From the NCBI GenBank assembly GCA_003255025.1, contig QANY01008229.1, positions 1 to 64,000 on the forward strand: a stretch of DNA of 64,000 nucleotides, in the 5' to 3' direction. A program made the translations under genes and the position numbers. This document shows, one piece after another, positions 1 through 11,399 of this stretch. Below the pieces are notes generated by a model that worked only from the letters and a program-made list of their open reading frames with translations, did no database searches and had not been told where the DNA came from. Source of the DNA: Datisca glomerata. Lineage: Eukaryota > Streptophyta > Magnoliopsida > Cucurbitales > Datiscaceae. The stretch's first letter is position 1, and the number at the start of each line of letters is the position of its first letter.

Positions 1-1702
1 ATAAATTCATTAGGGATAATACCATCACCTTGCTTAGCCTCTCGGTTCACTACTATCAGCACTAATTGTTCTCCTTTTAGAGCTTGAGTGAACTGTCGCA
101 TGGTTAGCACTGGAATTGCCTCTTCTTTCTTTGTTTGTTTCGGTTGTGTCTCAAATTCAGAAATCTGCAAAGGGTCTAAAACTAATTTCTAACCATTAAA
201 TTTAAAAGAGTAAGAATTGGTATACCCATCATACAGAACCTTTTGGACATAGAGCCAGGGCCGTCCCAATAATAAATTACAAACGGTCATAGGAACTACA
301 TCACACCAAGCCTCATCCGTGTAGTTTCTTCCCAATGCAAATTGAACTAATCAACGATGCTTTACCATGATTGGGTTATCTTCATTAACCCAGATTACAC
401 GATACGAAGTGGGATGTTTCTTAATTGTCAAACCCAACCGCTCCACCGCATCATTAGAAATTACATTCATTCCACTCCCATTGTCAATGATAACATTCAA
501 CGCATGACCACCATGCTCCATACGGGTATGGAAAATGTTAGTGCGTCTCCAATCAGAACCTCCTCCTTGGAGCTTCTTCTTAGTGCCAGTCAAGACTCGG
601 TGGATCACACAACTGGGCAGATCAGTTGCTTCCAAGTGTTCTACACCTTCACTGTCACTTTCTTCATATTCTTCTTTAGCTTCCTCAATTGCGTCAATCA
701 TTCTAATTTCTTTTCCGCACACGAAGGCTAATTGTTTTTCTTTCGTAGGACATACCACAGCAAAATGTCCAAACCCCTTACACTTATAGCATTGTGGACC
801 CGCGCCAGTAAGCTTAGCCTTCCCTCTGTGATCACCCCCTACGGCGTACCTTCCTTGGTCAGTGGACAGAGGTGGTCTCTGAAACTGTTGTGTTGGTGTG
901 CATTCTTGCCTGTGATTCGTAGATGTCATGCACCTCCCGTTGACGAATCCCAGTTGCTGTTCAATTCGTAAAGCCAATTGATAAGCTTAATCAACATTAA
1001 GGAGTCGTGCTATCAACATCTCTTTTCGCAGCTCATTACGTAAACCCGTGCGATAATGAGCTAATGTTTGTTGATCGTTTTCCACCACCTTACTGCGAAC
1101 GGCCAGTTCATTGAAACGATTTGTATATTGGTCGAAAGTCAAAGTTCCTTGACTCAGTTGTAGCAATAGTCAATAGGCAGGTACTTTTCTTTCAGTCGCT
1201 CCTTCATCTCCTCCCAATTAGACACTGGCGGGCCTTGAGTCCGACGTAGTTGCTCTTCCACGCTACCCCACCAAACTCTTGCGTGGCCCTTTAATTTCAT
1301 ACGGACATATCAAAATTTTCTATCCTCGGACACAGTGAACCAATCAAAATAATCCTCAATGGCCGTCAACCAATCTTCAAAAGCATTGGGATCCAGCTTC
1401 CCATAAAAATCTGGGACGTCTACCTTCATTCTCTTGGTTAGTTCATCAAGAGAGTGACGGTCGAAGCCACGTCCTCCTCGTCCCCTGGGAAGTCACGGCC
1501 ATTCCGCCCAAAATGAGCTTCATGATCACCAAACCCCCTATTCCTCTCCTAGTACATTTCATCTTCGTCGTTCCCTTCATGGTCATCACTTCATCTTCCG
1601 GAAGAGGTCTATGCCCTCTCCTATTATGAAATCCAGACTCATCTCGAGTACGACGTTCCTCCATTGTATCCAACCTGTGATTGATCTGTTCCAAAACAGA
1701 TG
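1..1702 (-). pseudogene. Ty3/gypsy gag-protease polyprotein, broken
   Basis: Three pieces can be followed on the minus strand. At about 1300-980 there is a Retrotrans_gag-type core (residues such as LTFDQYTNRF and YRTGLRNELRKEML) that changes frame near 1170 and carries a stop near 988. At 977-351 there is an open frame with a CX2CX4HX4C zinc knuckle (CYKCKGFGHFAVVC) followed by a retropepsin-like domain. The protease active site reads IIDNGSGMNVIS, with DNG where a D-[ST]-G triad is expected, so catalysis is probably lost. After a stop at 351, the frame continues to position 1 with the protease C-terminal signature NLLLGRPWL. The N-terminal 1825-1446 stretch is fragmentary and charged. Integrase and RT lie outside the window. 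Confidence 0.8.
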
Positions 1703-1802
1703 CAAGTTTGGTGATCTGCGTTTGTAGCTAGGGTACATCAGTGGCTGGATTTTGGTTATTCGACATATTGTATGAATTTCCACTACGCATTGCAGGCATG
1801 AA

Positions 1803-1814
1803 GCTTTGATACCA
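1803..1814 (-). other. Primer-binding site of the gypsy element
   Basis: On the minus strand this reads TGGTATCAAAGC, which is eleven of twelve bases of the plant initiator-methionine tRNA PBS. It sits three bases inside the LTR boundary at 1818, as expected for an LTR retrotransposon read right to left. Confidence 0.7.
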
Positions 1815-1817
1815 AAA

Positions 1818-2190
1818 TGGTGCAATCCTCAAGGATCAACCTCACGTTGAAGTCCAAGAGGGAAACATAATCTCTCTGTTAAAGAAATCTCTTCATTCCT
1901 TATTCAAAATTTGGCCACCCCATTCTATTACATCTTTCCTTCTTTTAAAGGATTACATGAGTTGTAACTCTGGAAACAAACTAGGAAAGGGTTGCTAATA
2001 TAGCAACTAAATCTTATGGAAATAAATCAAGAAAGAATTAGTCTTAGCAAAAATAGTTTGAAATAAAAGATAGGAATGGATAAACAAAATTACGTCCTTA
2101 TCTCCCATGATTTAAGGAGTCATTTCCGCCTGCGAGTCGTGTTCTTTATTTGATCATATATTTCTCCCAGTAAAGATCCACGAAAATACA
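1818..2190 (-). repeat. 5' LTR of the gypsy element
   Basis: This segment lies between the PBS and the neighbouring copia LTR. On the + strand it begins TGGTGCAATC next to the PBS. A TG start on the minus strand fits position 2190, giving about 370 bp. No second copy is in the window to confirm the ends. Confidence 0.55.
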
Positions 2191-2201
2191 GAAGGCTCAT
2201 A

Positions 2202-2416
2202 TGTATTAGCTAACTAATTATATTTAGTTAGACATTTTTGCTGAGCTATCTTTTCATTAGTAGTTTATATTGTATCACTTGGATTGTGTTAGTTTTCCTT
2301 TGTTGAGTTTTTATTCTTGGTTGTAGTTTATCTGTTAGCTTAGGCTTGTATTTAACAGTTGATTGAGTTTTGGTTCAATAAATGAAAGAAATTTAGTTTT
2401 CACTCAATCTTTATCA
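2202..2416 (+). repeat. Short copia LTR
   Basis: The segment starts TGTATTAGCTAAC and ends TTTATCA immediately before a primer-binding site. A sequence of about 215 bp ending in TTTATCA and followed by TGGTATCAGAG is typical of small plant Ty1/copia LTRs. The left end is inferred. Confidence 0.65.
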
Positions 2417-2428
2417 TGGTATCAGAGT
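2417..2428 (+). other. Copia primer-binding site
   Basis: TGGTATCAGAGT matches the initiator-Met tRNA complement at 11 of 12 positions and directly follows the LTR end. Confidence 0.8.
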
Positions 2429-3285
2429 TGATCGACTAACGTCAAACTATTACCAATTCTCAAACTTCAGCTCCAGTGTCATCTTCATCTTCATCACAAG
2501 GAACCTCTGTGTCTCCTTCGTGCTCTTCTTCAAGCTCACATTAGCCTCTATTTCTGCTCACGAATACCTGCAATCTTTTTTCAATACGCTTAGATTCAAC
2601 AAATTTTATACTTTGGAAGTACCAAATCTTGTCAATTCTTCGAGCTCACTCTCTGTTTCGGTTCATCGATGGTTCGATTACGTGCCCTAGAAAATTATTA
2701 CAGAATAAAAAAGGCGAAACTAACTCTCAAATTTCTCCAGATCATCTTCTGGAATACCTCATATCAAGCGTTAATGACTCTGATTAATGCTACCTTGTCT
2801 CCAACAAATTATGGTTCTCCATTGAGCGACGGTTTGCTTCCTTGTCTAGGTCTAATATTTTGAGTCTCAAAAGACTTGTAAGAAACCTACTGAATCCATT
2901 GATGCGTATATTCAATGTATTAAAGCTATAACTGATAGGTTAGCTGATGTTTCAGTTGTAATTGAGGAACAAGGATTTACTTCTTTATACTCTAAATGGA
3001 CTTCCAAGTGAGTTTAGTACCTTTAAGACTTCAATTCGCACTAGATCATATCCTATTCCTTTAGAAGAATTACATGCTCTACTTAAAATTGAAGAAGCCT
3101 CAAATTCTGAACACATGAATCTAATGATGCCCCAATTTCCTCCACCTGTTACGTTTGTCTATACTCAGAACCATGGCAACAATAATCGTGGAGGAGGAAG
3201 ACATTTTAATAATAGAAAGGCAACAAAAATTCAAATTTTGGCAGAAACTCTGGAAGGGGAAGATCTTCTAAACCAATGTATATGA
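2429..3285 (+). pseudogene. Ty1/copia gag (UBN2 type), truncated
   Basis: The gag coding region is spread over several frames. The clearest part, 2900-3150, carries the UBN2-type gag signature: a stretch reading SIDAYIQCIKAITDRLAD, then LLLYTLNGLPSEF, then PIPLEELHALLKIEE. A glycine/asparagine-rich tail (NNNRGGGRHFNN) follows and continues in another frame (NFGRNSGRGRSSKP) to about 3282. A frameshift at about 2960 separates the first two blocks. The element stops abruptly against DC1 pseudogene sequence at about 3286, so only LTR plus gag remains, with no protease, integrase or RT. Confidence 0.8.
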
Positions 3286-5277
3286 GGGTAAGGGGATGAT
3301 AATGGAGAGGGTGTTTTATCTGCTTACTTGGTACTTCACATGTTCTGTGGAGATAATATTTACACTCTCCACAACTATAATTGGGAGCAGTGATGGGTCG
3401 GGCACATCCATCATAATGTTTTGTAATCGCAAGGTTCTCATCATTGAGAGTCATATAATGATCATGACTAAAATATTGAATCCTTTGACCTTTTTCCTCT
3501 TCATCCAACTTTGTTTTAAAGACATAGTCACTCATGAATTTGTCATAGTATTTGGATAGTAGCTCTAGAGATGCAATTAGGTCACGATTTTCTTCAGAAA
3601 ATACATACTTCATATCCACAATTCTTAGCATTCTTGCACATTCCAAGTGAGCTGCATATTTGCATTGGGAACAGTAGTAGGCTGCATATTAACATCCACC
3701 TTCTTGTAGTAAAGTTTGCATACACTATTGTTTGACTGGTCGACAACTTCTTCAAAAGTGTAAATAAGATTGAGTTTGTGATGATGTTGTCTCACACTTA
3801 GCATTGTCGGTGATTGAGCACATTCTTTATCAGCAAAGAGATTATGATGCGGACGTTGCAGCTTTCGAATTTCTAGAACAAATGGATCGTGGCACGCGCA
3901 AGTCAACTTCCGGAGGGTATTACTTTTGACTCGAGTGGAACCACGTGACCTGTAAGATATCAAATCGAAGATTAATCAGGGATTTATATGTGCGATCAGT
4001 TTTACTCATTGCAATATAGTTTTGTGTCCAATAAACACTGTTTAAGCACTTTCAGAGAACTAGAAGTTGTTTCGATCGTAATTTTAGACTTTTTCATAAT
4101 TTTTATCTTTTTTTAATTTTTTGGGTTTTTTTAGAGCGGTATAAATTCATCTTATTCGGTTGTTTTAGATAGTTTTCATATTTTAATGAGAAATCATTCT
4201 CCTGATAATCTTAGAATTCGACAGGTTTTGAAAAATTGATTGCTGGAAATCGTGCGCGATTCAACAACTTTTGATATTATTAGGGTTTTATTGAGGCTTG
4301 CGCTACATCAGATTACATATCCTACATTGCCAAGGGAAACTTTCGGCTTTCAATGCCACAAACTTGACAAGTGAAATCCATTAATTGTTTGTGAATGGTG
4401 AAGTCGTGTTTATGACTGTCTTCAACATTGGAGAATGATAATGAACATCTAATGTCAAGACCAAAATTTCATTTATAGCAAAAATAAGAGATGCTAGTCG
4501 ATTCCTAACCACAGAAGTGGCATGGAATTTGACATTTCGGGTTATGTAAAAGAAGAAGAGGGTACCCTCTTCTTTCTATGAAATATGTGTCTGGACGTAA
4601 GAGACTATATCACACATCAACATAAAATTTGCATGTATCACATCCATACAAAAGTTCATGTTTTTAATTAAAAAACAAGGGTGTTCGGGATGGATGGGTA
4701 GGTGCACAAGGCATAGTCGCTCAGCACGCGATTTATGAAGCCTAAACACACACTGATTGCAATCATAATAGGAAGGATAATAAATTACACTGTTGCAACC
4801 TAAGTAAAGTAGATCTAATTCTTCCGCTTCAATAGTTTCAGGTGAGTGGTTCTTGAAAATCAAGGGATGATACTCATGGCTGAAATGTAGGAACTGATCC
4901 GTGTCTCCTTTCCTCTTAATAGAACTAGCTTCCAGACCCAAAAGAGCACATTTGATGGCTAGATCAAATTGGCAATCACGACAATAGTAAACAAAGCTCG
5001 CACATTTTTTCCGGCAAGCATTAAAAATGTACCGTCCTCTATATGGTGACTTTGTAAAGAGAGTAAAAGGATGTTGAGGGTGAAAGGAATGCTCTAATAT
5101 GAGAAGTAGCTCAGCGCATGATTTATGAAGGTAGAAGTTGCACTCAGAGCAATGGTAAGAAGGGCCAGGTAGAAATGCATCATCGTAAGCCGAGCATGAT
5201 TGAAACACAAAAGAATCTTCACAGTAGTCTTGGTTGAAGAGTAAAGGATGGTCATGTAAGTGTTGAAGTAAATCCAT
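3286..5277 (-). pseudogene. DC1-domain (C1-type Cys/His-rich) protein pseudogene
   Basis: This is a decayed paralogue of the gene at 30475. The start at 5277 gives MDLLQHLHDHPLLFN, nearly identical to the start of the intact paralogue. Residues 1-233 contain DC1 units (HDHPLLF, CSECNFYLHKSCAEL, CRDCQFDLAIKCAL, DCNQCVFRLHKS), with several zinc ligands already lost. The middle repeats are missing. At 4440-4310 a later unit reappears (DFTCQVCG), is interrupted by a solo LTR (3845-4310), and resumes at 3844-3286 with KECAQSP, HHHKLNLIY and GCARPITAPNYSC. The 3' end is cut off by the copia fragment at 3285. The family is plant-specific and thought to bind zinc and lipids or partners in signalling; this copy cannot make a full protein. 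Confidence 0.85.
3845..4310 (+). mobile_element. Solo LTR, copy 1, inside DC1 pseudogene
   Basis: The 466-bp unit starts TGATGCGGACG and ends CTACATCA, with 5-bp direct repeats GATTA at 3840-3844 and 4311-4315. TG...CA ends with a 5-bp target duplication and no internal coding are the marks of a solo LTR. Related copies sit at 16468-16819 (opposite orientation), 35854-36369 (same) and 38024-38341 (opposite, truncated). The shared core includes the region around GATATCAAATCGA and a terminal GCGCGATTCAACA-like block. Transcriptional orientation is unknown, so the strand given is relative. Confidence 0.8.
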
Positions 5278-5554
5278 TTTCTCTGTCTCAAATTATCAAA
5301 CTCCCTGCAAAACCAGTGAGATGGTTTCATATTAGTAGAGTGGAAAGAGATAAGAAATTTAGTTATGAAACACACACGTCTAATAATATCTGTAAAACAA
5401 AAATCCATGGCCAATTTGATAAAAGATGGAAGCAATCAAGATAACTGAATATCAGGAAAGAAATTAATACACGAATCACAACAATTAATTTCATAATTGT
5501 AAAGAAACAAAACGAAACAAGAATAGACAACAAATGAGGTTGTACGTATATAGC
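5278..5554 (-). other. Upstream region of the DC1 pseudogene
   Basis: On the minus strand, TTTTGCAG followed by GGAGTTTG lies about 27 bases before the ATG at 5277. This resembles a 3' splice acceptor of a 5'-UTR intron. Nothing else is recognisable. The segment abuts the Tat/Ogre-like LTR at about 5555. Confidence 0.35.
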
Positions 5555-7534
5555 AAGTCGACGTAGAGCGGCGATTGAAAAATCATTTTTGAACAAAAAA
5601 ATTTGGAGTTGACACCAATCATTTTAGGGTGTGATTGGTCACCCAAATTTAAAATAAAAATTTTGGTCTACGAAAACTCAAAGTAAATGACTTTTAATGT
5701 GGGGAGATATTAGTACTCCACAAACACCTATTGTTAAAATGGTTACCAAATTTAATCAAATACTATCCAAATTATATTTTAAAACAAGTTAAAGAAATTC
5801 ATTTTTGATAGTCTCATTTGGTACATTTTGCATCATAAAATGAACAAAATAAATGACTTTTAATGCGTGGTACAAAAACCATGGAAAATTTATTTATTTT
5901 TATTTTTATATATTTTTTAATAATCAAAGAATTATTATAGTTATTCTCGGTATCTCAAAAATAACTCTTCAATTCAATAGTTCAAGAAATTTGGTATCCC
6001 AAAATCTCAAAGTCCGTCATCGGGAATTTTTAGTAAAAAACTAAAATAATAAAGATAATATGATTTAAATTTACATGTAATTTTGTGACCCAAACATATA
6101 CGTGTTATATAATCATACGTGAATGAGTAATGAATCACAAACATGATAATATAAGAGAGTTACATAAATAAAGATCTAAACAAAGGTTATTATTAATAAC
6201 TAAAAGAGGTAAAAACAAATAGATAAAAAAAATTAGAATCACATGTAGTTGTATGATGACAAAGTGGAGAAAATTTAAGGTATGAGATGAATATGCGAAA
6301 CATGTAAAAGAAGAGAAATGTAAAAGATGTAAAGTGAAGTGAATATTGAAATAAATATACAAAAATGAAAGGGAGGGGGATAGATGGTGAATCACCCTCT
6401 GTTACAACATATCACCCTATTTATATATAAATAAATTTGAACTATACACGTATATATATTTAAAAATATATAATTGGTATAAGTATATTATTTTTTATTT
6501 TGGACTACTTAGTTCACTAATTATCATTATTTTTTTTCTTCATTTATTGCTAATCAAATAGCAAATGAATGATCATGGATGATAACTAGTTCAAACAATG
6601 GTCACTAAAATAACAACGAGATCTAAAAAAATGAAAAGACTTGTGAGAACATTTAAAAATATTCAAAGTTTAAATATTTACATAATCTTTATATAGATAT
6701 TTAACGATCTACTTTATGCATTTTTATGTATGAGAAATTATCATAGGAGATTTTTGCTACAAATGTACACTTTCAACCCTTTAAAGGGTTGATTCATATT
6801 GAATTAATTTGCACCCTTCAAAGGCTTTATCCTCATACTCATTGATTGAGTTGATGACAAAGATACCACTTTATCAAAAATAAAACTCAAGATTAAGAGT
6901 AAAATATGATGCAAGAGAAACAAACACTTATATATGGAAAATGGAGTATACACTACATGAGTATGAATGGGAGACGATGAAGAATAATGAATAAGATATA
7001 TTGTTAGCTAATATGCAAGAAATTTAAACTACCTTAAGAAAAAGAATGAGAGTAGATGAATAGATCAATAGAAATGTAAAATCCCTTTGTCTCTATCTTG
7101 AAAAATCTCTCAAATTTCTCACACACACACACTCTCTCTAAATAGATATCCTCTCATTCTATCTTAAGAAAATGACATCTCTTTATCTCCCTAAAAATGA
7201 CATTTCTTTCTCTCCTAAAAAAATGACCTCGCTTTCTCTCTTCAAAAAATGGCCTCCATTTCTCTCTCCTAAAAATGACCTCTCTTAAAATGAAGGATTC
7301 ACTCTCTATTTATAAGAAAAATTAGGGTTTAACTTTTTGCCTTTAGTCAATTTGCTCCTTTTTTATTTTTTTAAGTCTTTGGATTCTTTTTTCATTTTTA
7401 GTCCTTGACCTACTTTTCTATTTTAGAAATGAGATCATTTTCAAATCTTATACACATTCTTAGACTAGTTTATGAGCCAAAAAATAAAATGTGTATATTC
7501 AAAGTATTGGATCAGGTAAAATACAGTAGCTACA
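5555..7534 (-). repeat. Long LTR of a Tat/Ogre-like gypsy element (copy 1)
   Basis: This LTR of about 2 kb begins on the minus strand with TGTAGCTACTGTATTTTACC at 7534, immediately after a polypurine tract. It is the inverted counterpart of 12268-14319. Matching landmarks include the pyrimidine-rich blocks with the CTCTCTCTAAATAGATATCC neighbourhood near 7130, the HinfI-like ATTTATAAG near 7300, and the TGGTGTCAACTCCAAAT block at 5605-5630 against 14245-14260. The far end is not sharp because homology fades at 5540-5565. Several ORFs inside (for example 6135-6395) are A/T-driven and not genes. Confidence 0.75.
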
Positions 7535-7550
7535 ACTGTCCCCTTTGTCC
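7535..7550 (-). other. Polypurine tract of the Tat/Ogre-like element
   Basis: On the minus strand, GGACAAAGGGGACAGT directly precedes the LTR start TGTAGC. A comparable tract (AACAAAGGGGGGCAGC) precedes the related LTR at 48914. Confidence 0.7.
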
Positions 7551-7639
7551 GCACTTCTTACCTTAAAAGGTGGACAAAGGTGTAGATAAGTATTTTGATC
7601 GGTATGAGAACAATATATGGAATAGGAGAATAGTAACCT

Positions 7640-9030
7640 CGACTGATTTGGGGTCTATGAAATGACAGTTATCAAGTAGACCTGGATAGACACATTCTTT
7701 GATCTCGACTCAATTTGAATCCGATTTAACCGAGATATTTGAAAGCAAAACGGACCTAGATAGACACAGGCTTCGACATTGACTTAGTTTGGGTTCAATT
7801 TAACAATATTAATTGAAATGGACCAGGAGCTGAAACTTGGCGTCAACTGCGATAATGTCAGGTTTGATTTAACCGAAGATATTTAAAAATGAGACGGACC
7901 TAGATAGATGTGGGTTTGATTTAACCAGAGATATTTGAAAAGAAATAGACCTGGATAGACGCATACTTCGACCTCGACTTAATTGAGGTTTAATTTAATC
8001 AGAGATATTTGAAAAAAAAAGGACCTGGATAGGCACATGTTTCGATCCCGACTCAATTCGGGTTCAATTTAACCAGAGAAACTTAAAAGGAAAACAGACC
8101 TAGATAGACACAGGCTTTGATCTCGACTCAATTCAGGTTCGATTTAACTGAATGTAGTTGAAAAGAAGTGGACCTGGATAGACACAAACTTTGACCTCGA
8201 CTCAATTTGGGTTCGATTTAACATAGATATTTGAAAGGAAAATAGACTCGGATAGACACAGACTTCGACCTTGACTCAATTCAGGTTTGATTTAACTGGA
8301 GATAGTTGAAAAGACATAGACCTGGATAGATACAGACTTTGACCTTGACTCAATTCAGGTTCGATTTAACTGAGATATTTGAAAGGAAAATAGACCTGGA
8401 TAGACACAGGCTTCGACCTTGATCCAATTCGGATTAAATTTAACCAGAGATAATTGAAAAGAAGTGGACCTGGATAGATACAGTCTTCAACCTCGACTTA
8501 ATTCGGGTTCGATTTAACTGAGATATTTGAAAGGAAAACAGACCTAGATAGACACAGGCTTCGACGTTGACTCAATTTGGGTTTGATTAAACAAAAGATA
8601 GTTGACAAGAAGTGGACCTGGATAGACACAGGCTTCGACCTCGACTTAATTCGGGTTCAATTTAACCAACATAATGATTGAAACAGACAAGGTGCTAACA
8701 TCAGGCTTCGACCGTGACCAAGTCAGGTTCGATTTAATCGAGGATAGTTGAAAATAAGTGGACTTGGATAGACACATACTTCGAACTTGAATCAATTTTG
8801 GTTTGATTTAACTGAGATAATGATTGAAATGGACCAGGCGCTGATATCGGGCTTCGACTGCAACCAAATCGTGTTTGATTTAACCATATTGATTGAATTG
8901 GACCAGGCGCTGACACCAGGCCTCGACGGTGACTGAGTCTGGTTCGATTTGGCCATATTGAAAATGAACGGGCCTAGCACTGACATCAGGCTTCAAACAC
9001 GATTAAGTCGGGTTCGATTTAACAATTAAT
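7640..9030. repeat. Tandem repeat, unit about 74 bp, in the gypsy 3' untranslated region
   Basis: At least fourteen degenerate copies occur of a unit containing GACCTGGATAGACACAGGC, then TTCGACCTCGACTCAATTCGG and GTTCGATTTAACC. The starts of GACCTGGATAG-type blocks fall at about 7680, 7752, 7946, 8020, 8096, 8170, 8243, 8318, 8393, 8467, 8541 and 8613, so the period is 73-75 bp. A variant subunit (GGACCAGGCGCTGACATC) appears at the right end. The array sits just upstream of the PPT, a place where Tat/Ogre elements often carry tandem repeats. The same unit occurs at 49040-49330. Confidence 0.85.
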
Positions 9031-11170
9031 AATGATGTTGAAATTGACTTATGCAAGTCTCATATGATAACAAAAGCTAGATCAATGCGGGCTATAAATA
9101 CTGTAGTGTCCATAGATTTCAAATGGATGTTCTTGATGACTTGAAATAAATAAAAGAACTAGTATGATGCATGTCTGTGCAATGTAATTCTTGACTTATA
9201 ATGCAAGTGAGATGATCATGACAGCGTGAACACCATGCATGATTGCGAACATTTGAGAAAATTTTATGATGGTTTTTTTTGGAAAATGGGTCATTGTGAT
9301 CATCTCCATCATCCTTCAAAACAGTCATTTGGACTAGGATCATAGACAACGAGATATCGAGTATGTGGTAGAGGAAATGGTGTGCTTCTTGGTATCAGAT
9401 CATGCCTCAGTATTCAGCTTTGTCAATGGCAGAGGCAAACAAATGATTTTCCTTATTTTACTTCTTTCCTTCATTTTCAAATGTGTAAAGCACCCAATAG
9501 TGTTATTTTAAGCTTTCACTATAAGCATAATGTCTCGTAGCATAGTCTCACCTACTTGTCTATGGTGCGATTTTCAGATTTTTATTATAAATGCAACTCT
9601 TATTCTTTTCGTCATATCATGCTCTAAGATTTAAACTTTATTTTTTTATGGAAAATGAAGATGACAAAGTGGAATTTTATCTCGATCCATCTTGTAAAAT
9701 GTTACAATATCTTTTTGTGTTTTCATTGTGCATATACTATATTGTAGCTACAGTCTTACTCTTTTTGCCACGGTACCCTTTCAGATTTTCGTCATGCCTT
9801 CAGACTACATTTTTCCTTTTCCTCTTCTTCTTCTTTTTTTGATTTTTTTTGCCAAAAGTCATGCTTCTAAGTAATTTCAAGAATAATTTACAATCTCATC
9901 TCCATGCTCTTGAATGTTGGGGGAAAGAAATGAAGAAAGTAAGAATGATAGAATATATATTGTGGCTGAAAGGCTTTTTATTGACAAAGAAATGGTGATG
10001 AATAAAGATTTGAAGAGATTATGAGAAAACAAATTATGGAATAAGATATTCTCAGTTTTTAGAATGACTTTCGAGCATTTTACATGACTTCACTCTCCAC
10101 ACTCGTAGTGATAATTCATTTTCTTATTTTTTTCTTATTTTTTCCTTTTTTTTGAAAGGTGACTTTCTTGCTCATCACAGATATATATTGAGATATTAAC
10201 ATATTTATAGTCATGCTCTTATTGTAGATAGATCTTCTTTGTCTGAAGAGGACTTTCATTTGGACTATAATGTAGGTTAGGGTTTATAGCTACCAAAAGA
10301 AATAGTATCAATGGCTCAAAACTCATCTGAAAATGATATGTCTAAACCAATGATCATTGTTGAGAATTTTGCTGAACAAAGACTGCCCCATTATAGGCTT
10401 TGACATTTTATCTTGAGAAACTGAAATCGAATATTTGCATACGAACTTTTTGCAACAACTACTTTCGGTTTGAAAAACTTCATTTAGAATTTTTGTTAAT
10501 TTTTTCCCCTAATGTAAGAGAATACTCTTAAAAGTATCACAAGGCTCACTTACTTTGACGTTTATGCAATGTTTTTTTTTCGCCTTGGCCTTTTTCTTTT
10601 ACCCCAGTTTGAGAAAATTTTCAACTTTTGAGACATGTATTTTGACAAAAACAATAATTGCCCCAATTTAAGGAATGATCATTGGTTGAGTGTCATGAAA
10701 TGAAGATTTTTTAAGGCTCAATTGGGTTTGCAATGTATAAAACTGTTTGGGAAAGAAGAAAGAACGCCATCATTTCCAATCAGAAGTAAATTCAACAAAA
10801 ACATGACCTCATATAAGAATAATACTTTTTGTAATGTATTTATTCTCTAGAGAAAAGATTATTTTTCACTTTCATTTGTCTTTTCACTGAAAATAAGATT
10901 GTCAAAGCTATATTTGATATTGCTAATGCTTTTATTCTCAAAATCATCACTCCTAATCTGAGTTGGGTTGTTGGGTGGAAGGAAGAATATGACAACAATG
11001 AATGAAGCATTGGAATTCATTAACTTTGAAATGCATAGAAACGTGAATGAAACAAAACTAGAATTGAAACTAGGAGAAGACTAAAAATAGATGAAACACA
11101 ATAAGAAAATGCATAGCAAAATATTTTTTTCAGACATTGGGTAGAGCTTTTAGAAAATTGACATTAGCTC
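9031..11170 (-). mobile_element. Internal region of the Tat/Ogre-like element, degraded, pol mostly deleted
   Basis: There is no convincing long coding frame. Parts align by eye with the second element of the same family: 9830-9900 with 49480-49540 (ACTT-rich block before the 3' UTR), and 10900-11220 with 51790-52180 (including TTCTCAAAATCATCACTCC and GGCAACTCAATGACATCCCAAC). The integrase and RT found between those landmarks at 49750-51650 have no counterpart here. This is therefore an internally deleted copy. The ORFs at 9119-9349 and 9591-9842 look like chance. Confidence 0.6.
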
Positions 11171-11399
11171 GTCACTCTTGAAAGTTCCTAAGAAGCATTG
11201 GCAACTCAATGACATCCCAACTGTTGAACTTATAGTCAGGATAACAATGATATATGAACACATCTATACATTACAACCATCGAAACATTCACCATATCAA
11301 GTTATTCCATTATCACATGAAGAGAGATGCCCCATAGAATTAATCATGGTATTCTCATGCTTTGGTGGAGAGTTAGAACTAATTATGAGTTGTCACAAA

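Larger units (their letters stand above)
1..2190 (-). mobile_element. Ty3/gypsy LTR retrotransposon, 5' part, cut by the window edge
   Basis: Reading leftwards, the order is LTR (about 2190-1818), primer-binding site (1814-1803), gag, CCHC zinc knuckle, aspartic protease, then the protease-RT linker running off position 1. This is the 5' half of a gypsy element. The PBS reads TGGTATCAAAGC, one mismatch from the usual initiator-Met tRNA complement TGGTATCAGAGC. Gag and protease contain stops and frameshifts, so the copy is dead. The LTR outer end is inferred from a TG start on the minus strand at 2190 and is only approximate. Confidence 0.85.

Noticed and set aside
6135..6395. ORF repeated at 13519-13740, possible small conserved protein
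   Set aside because: Both are inside the Tat/Ogre-like LTRs. Similarity comes from the shared LTR, and the sequence is low-complexity Phe/Leu/Ser from T-rich DNA.
8734..8986. Minus-strand ORFs with repeated SAPGP- and SNQT-type peptides
   Set aside because: They are translations of the 74-bp tandem repeat, with no start context or family resemblance.
7640..9030. tRNA B-box-like GGTTCGATTT motifs repeated many times
   Set aside because: There is no cloverleaf, A-box or anticodon arm; the motif is part of the 74-bp repeat.
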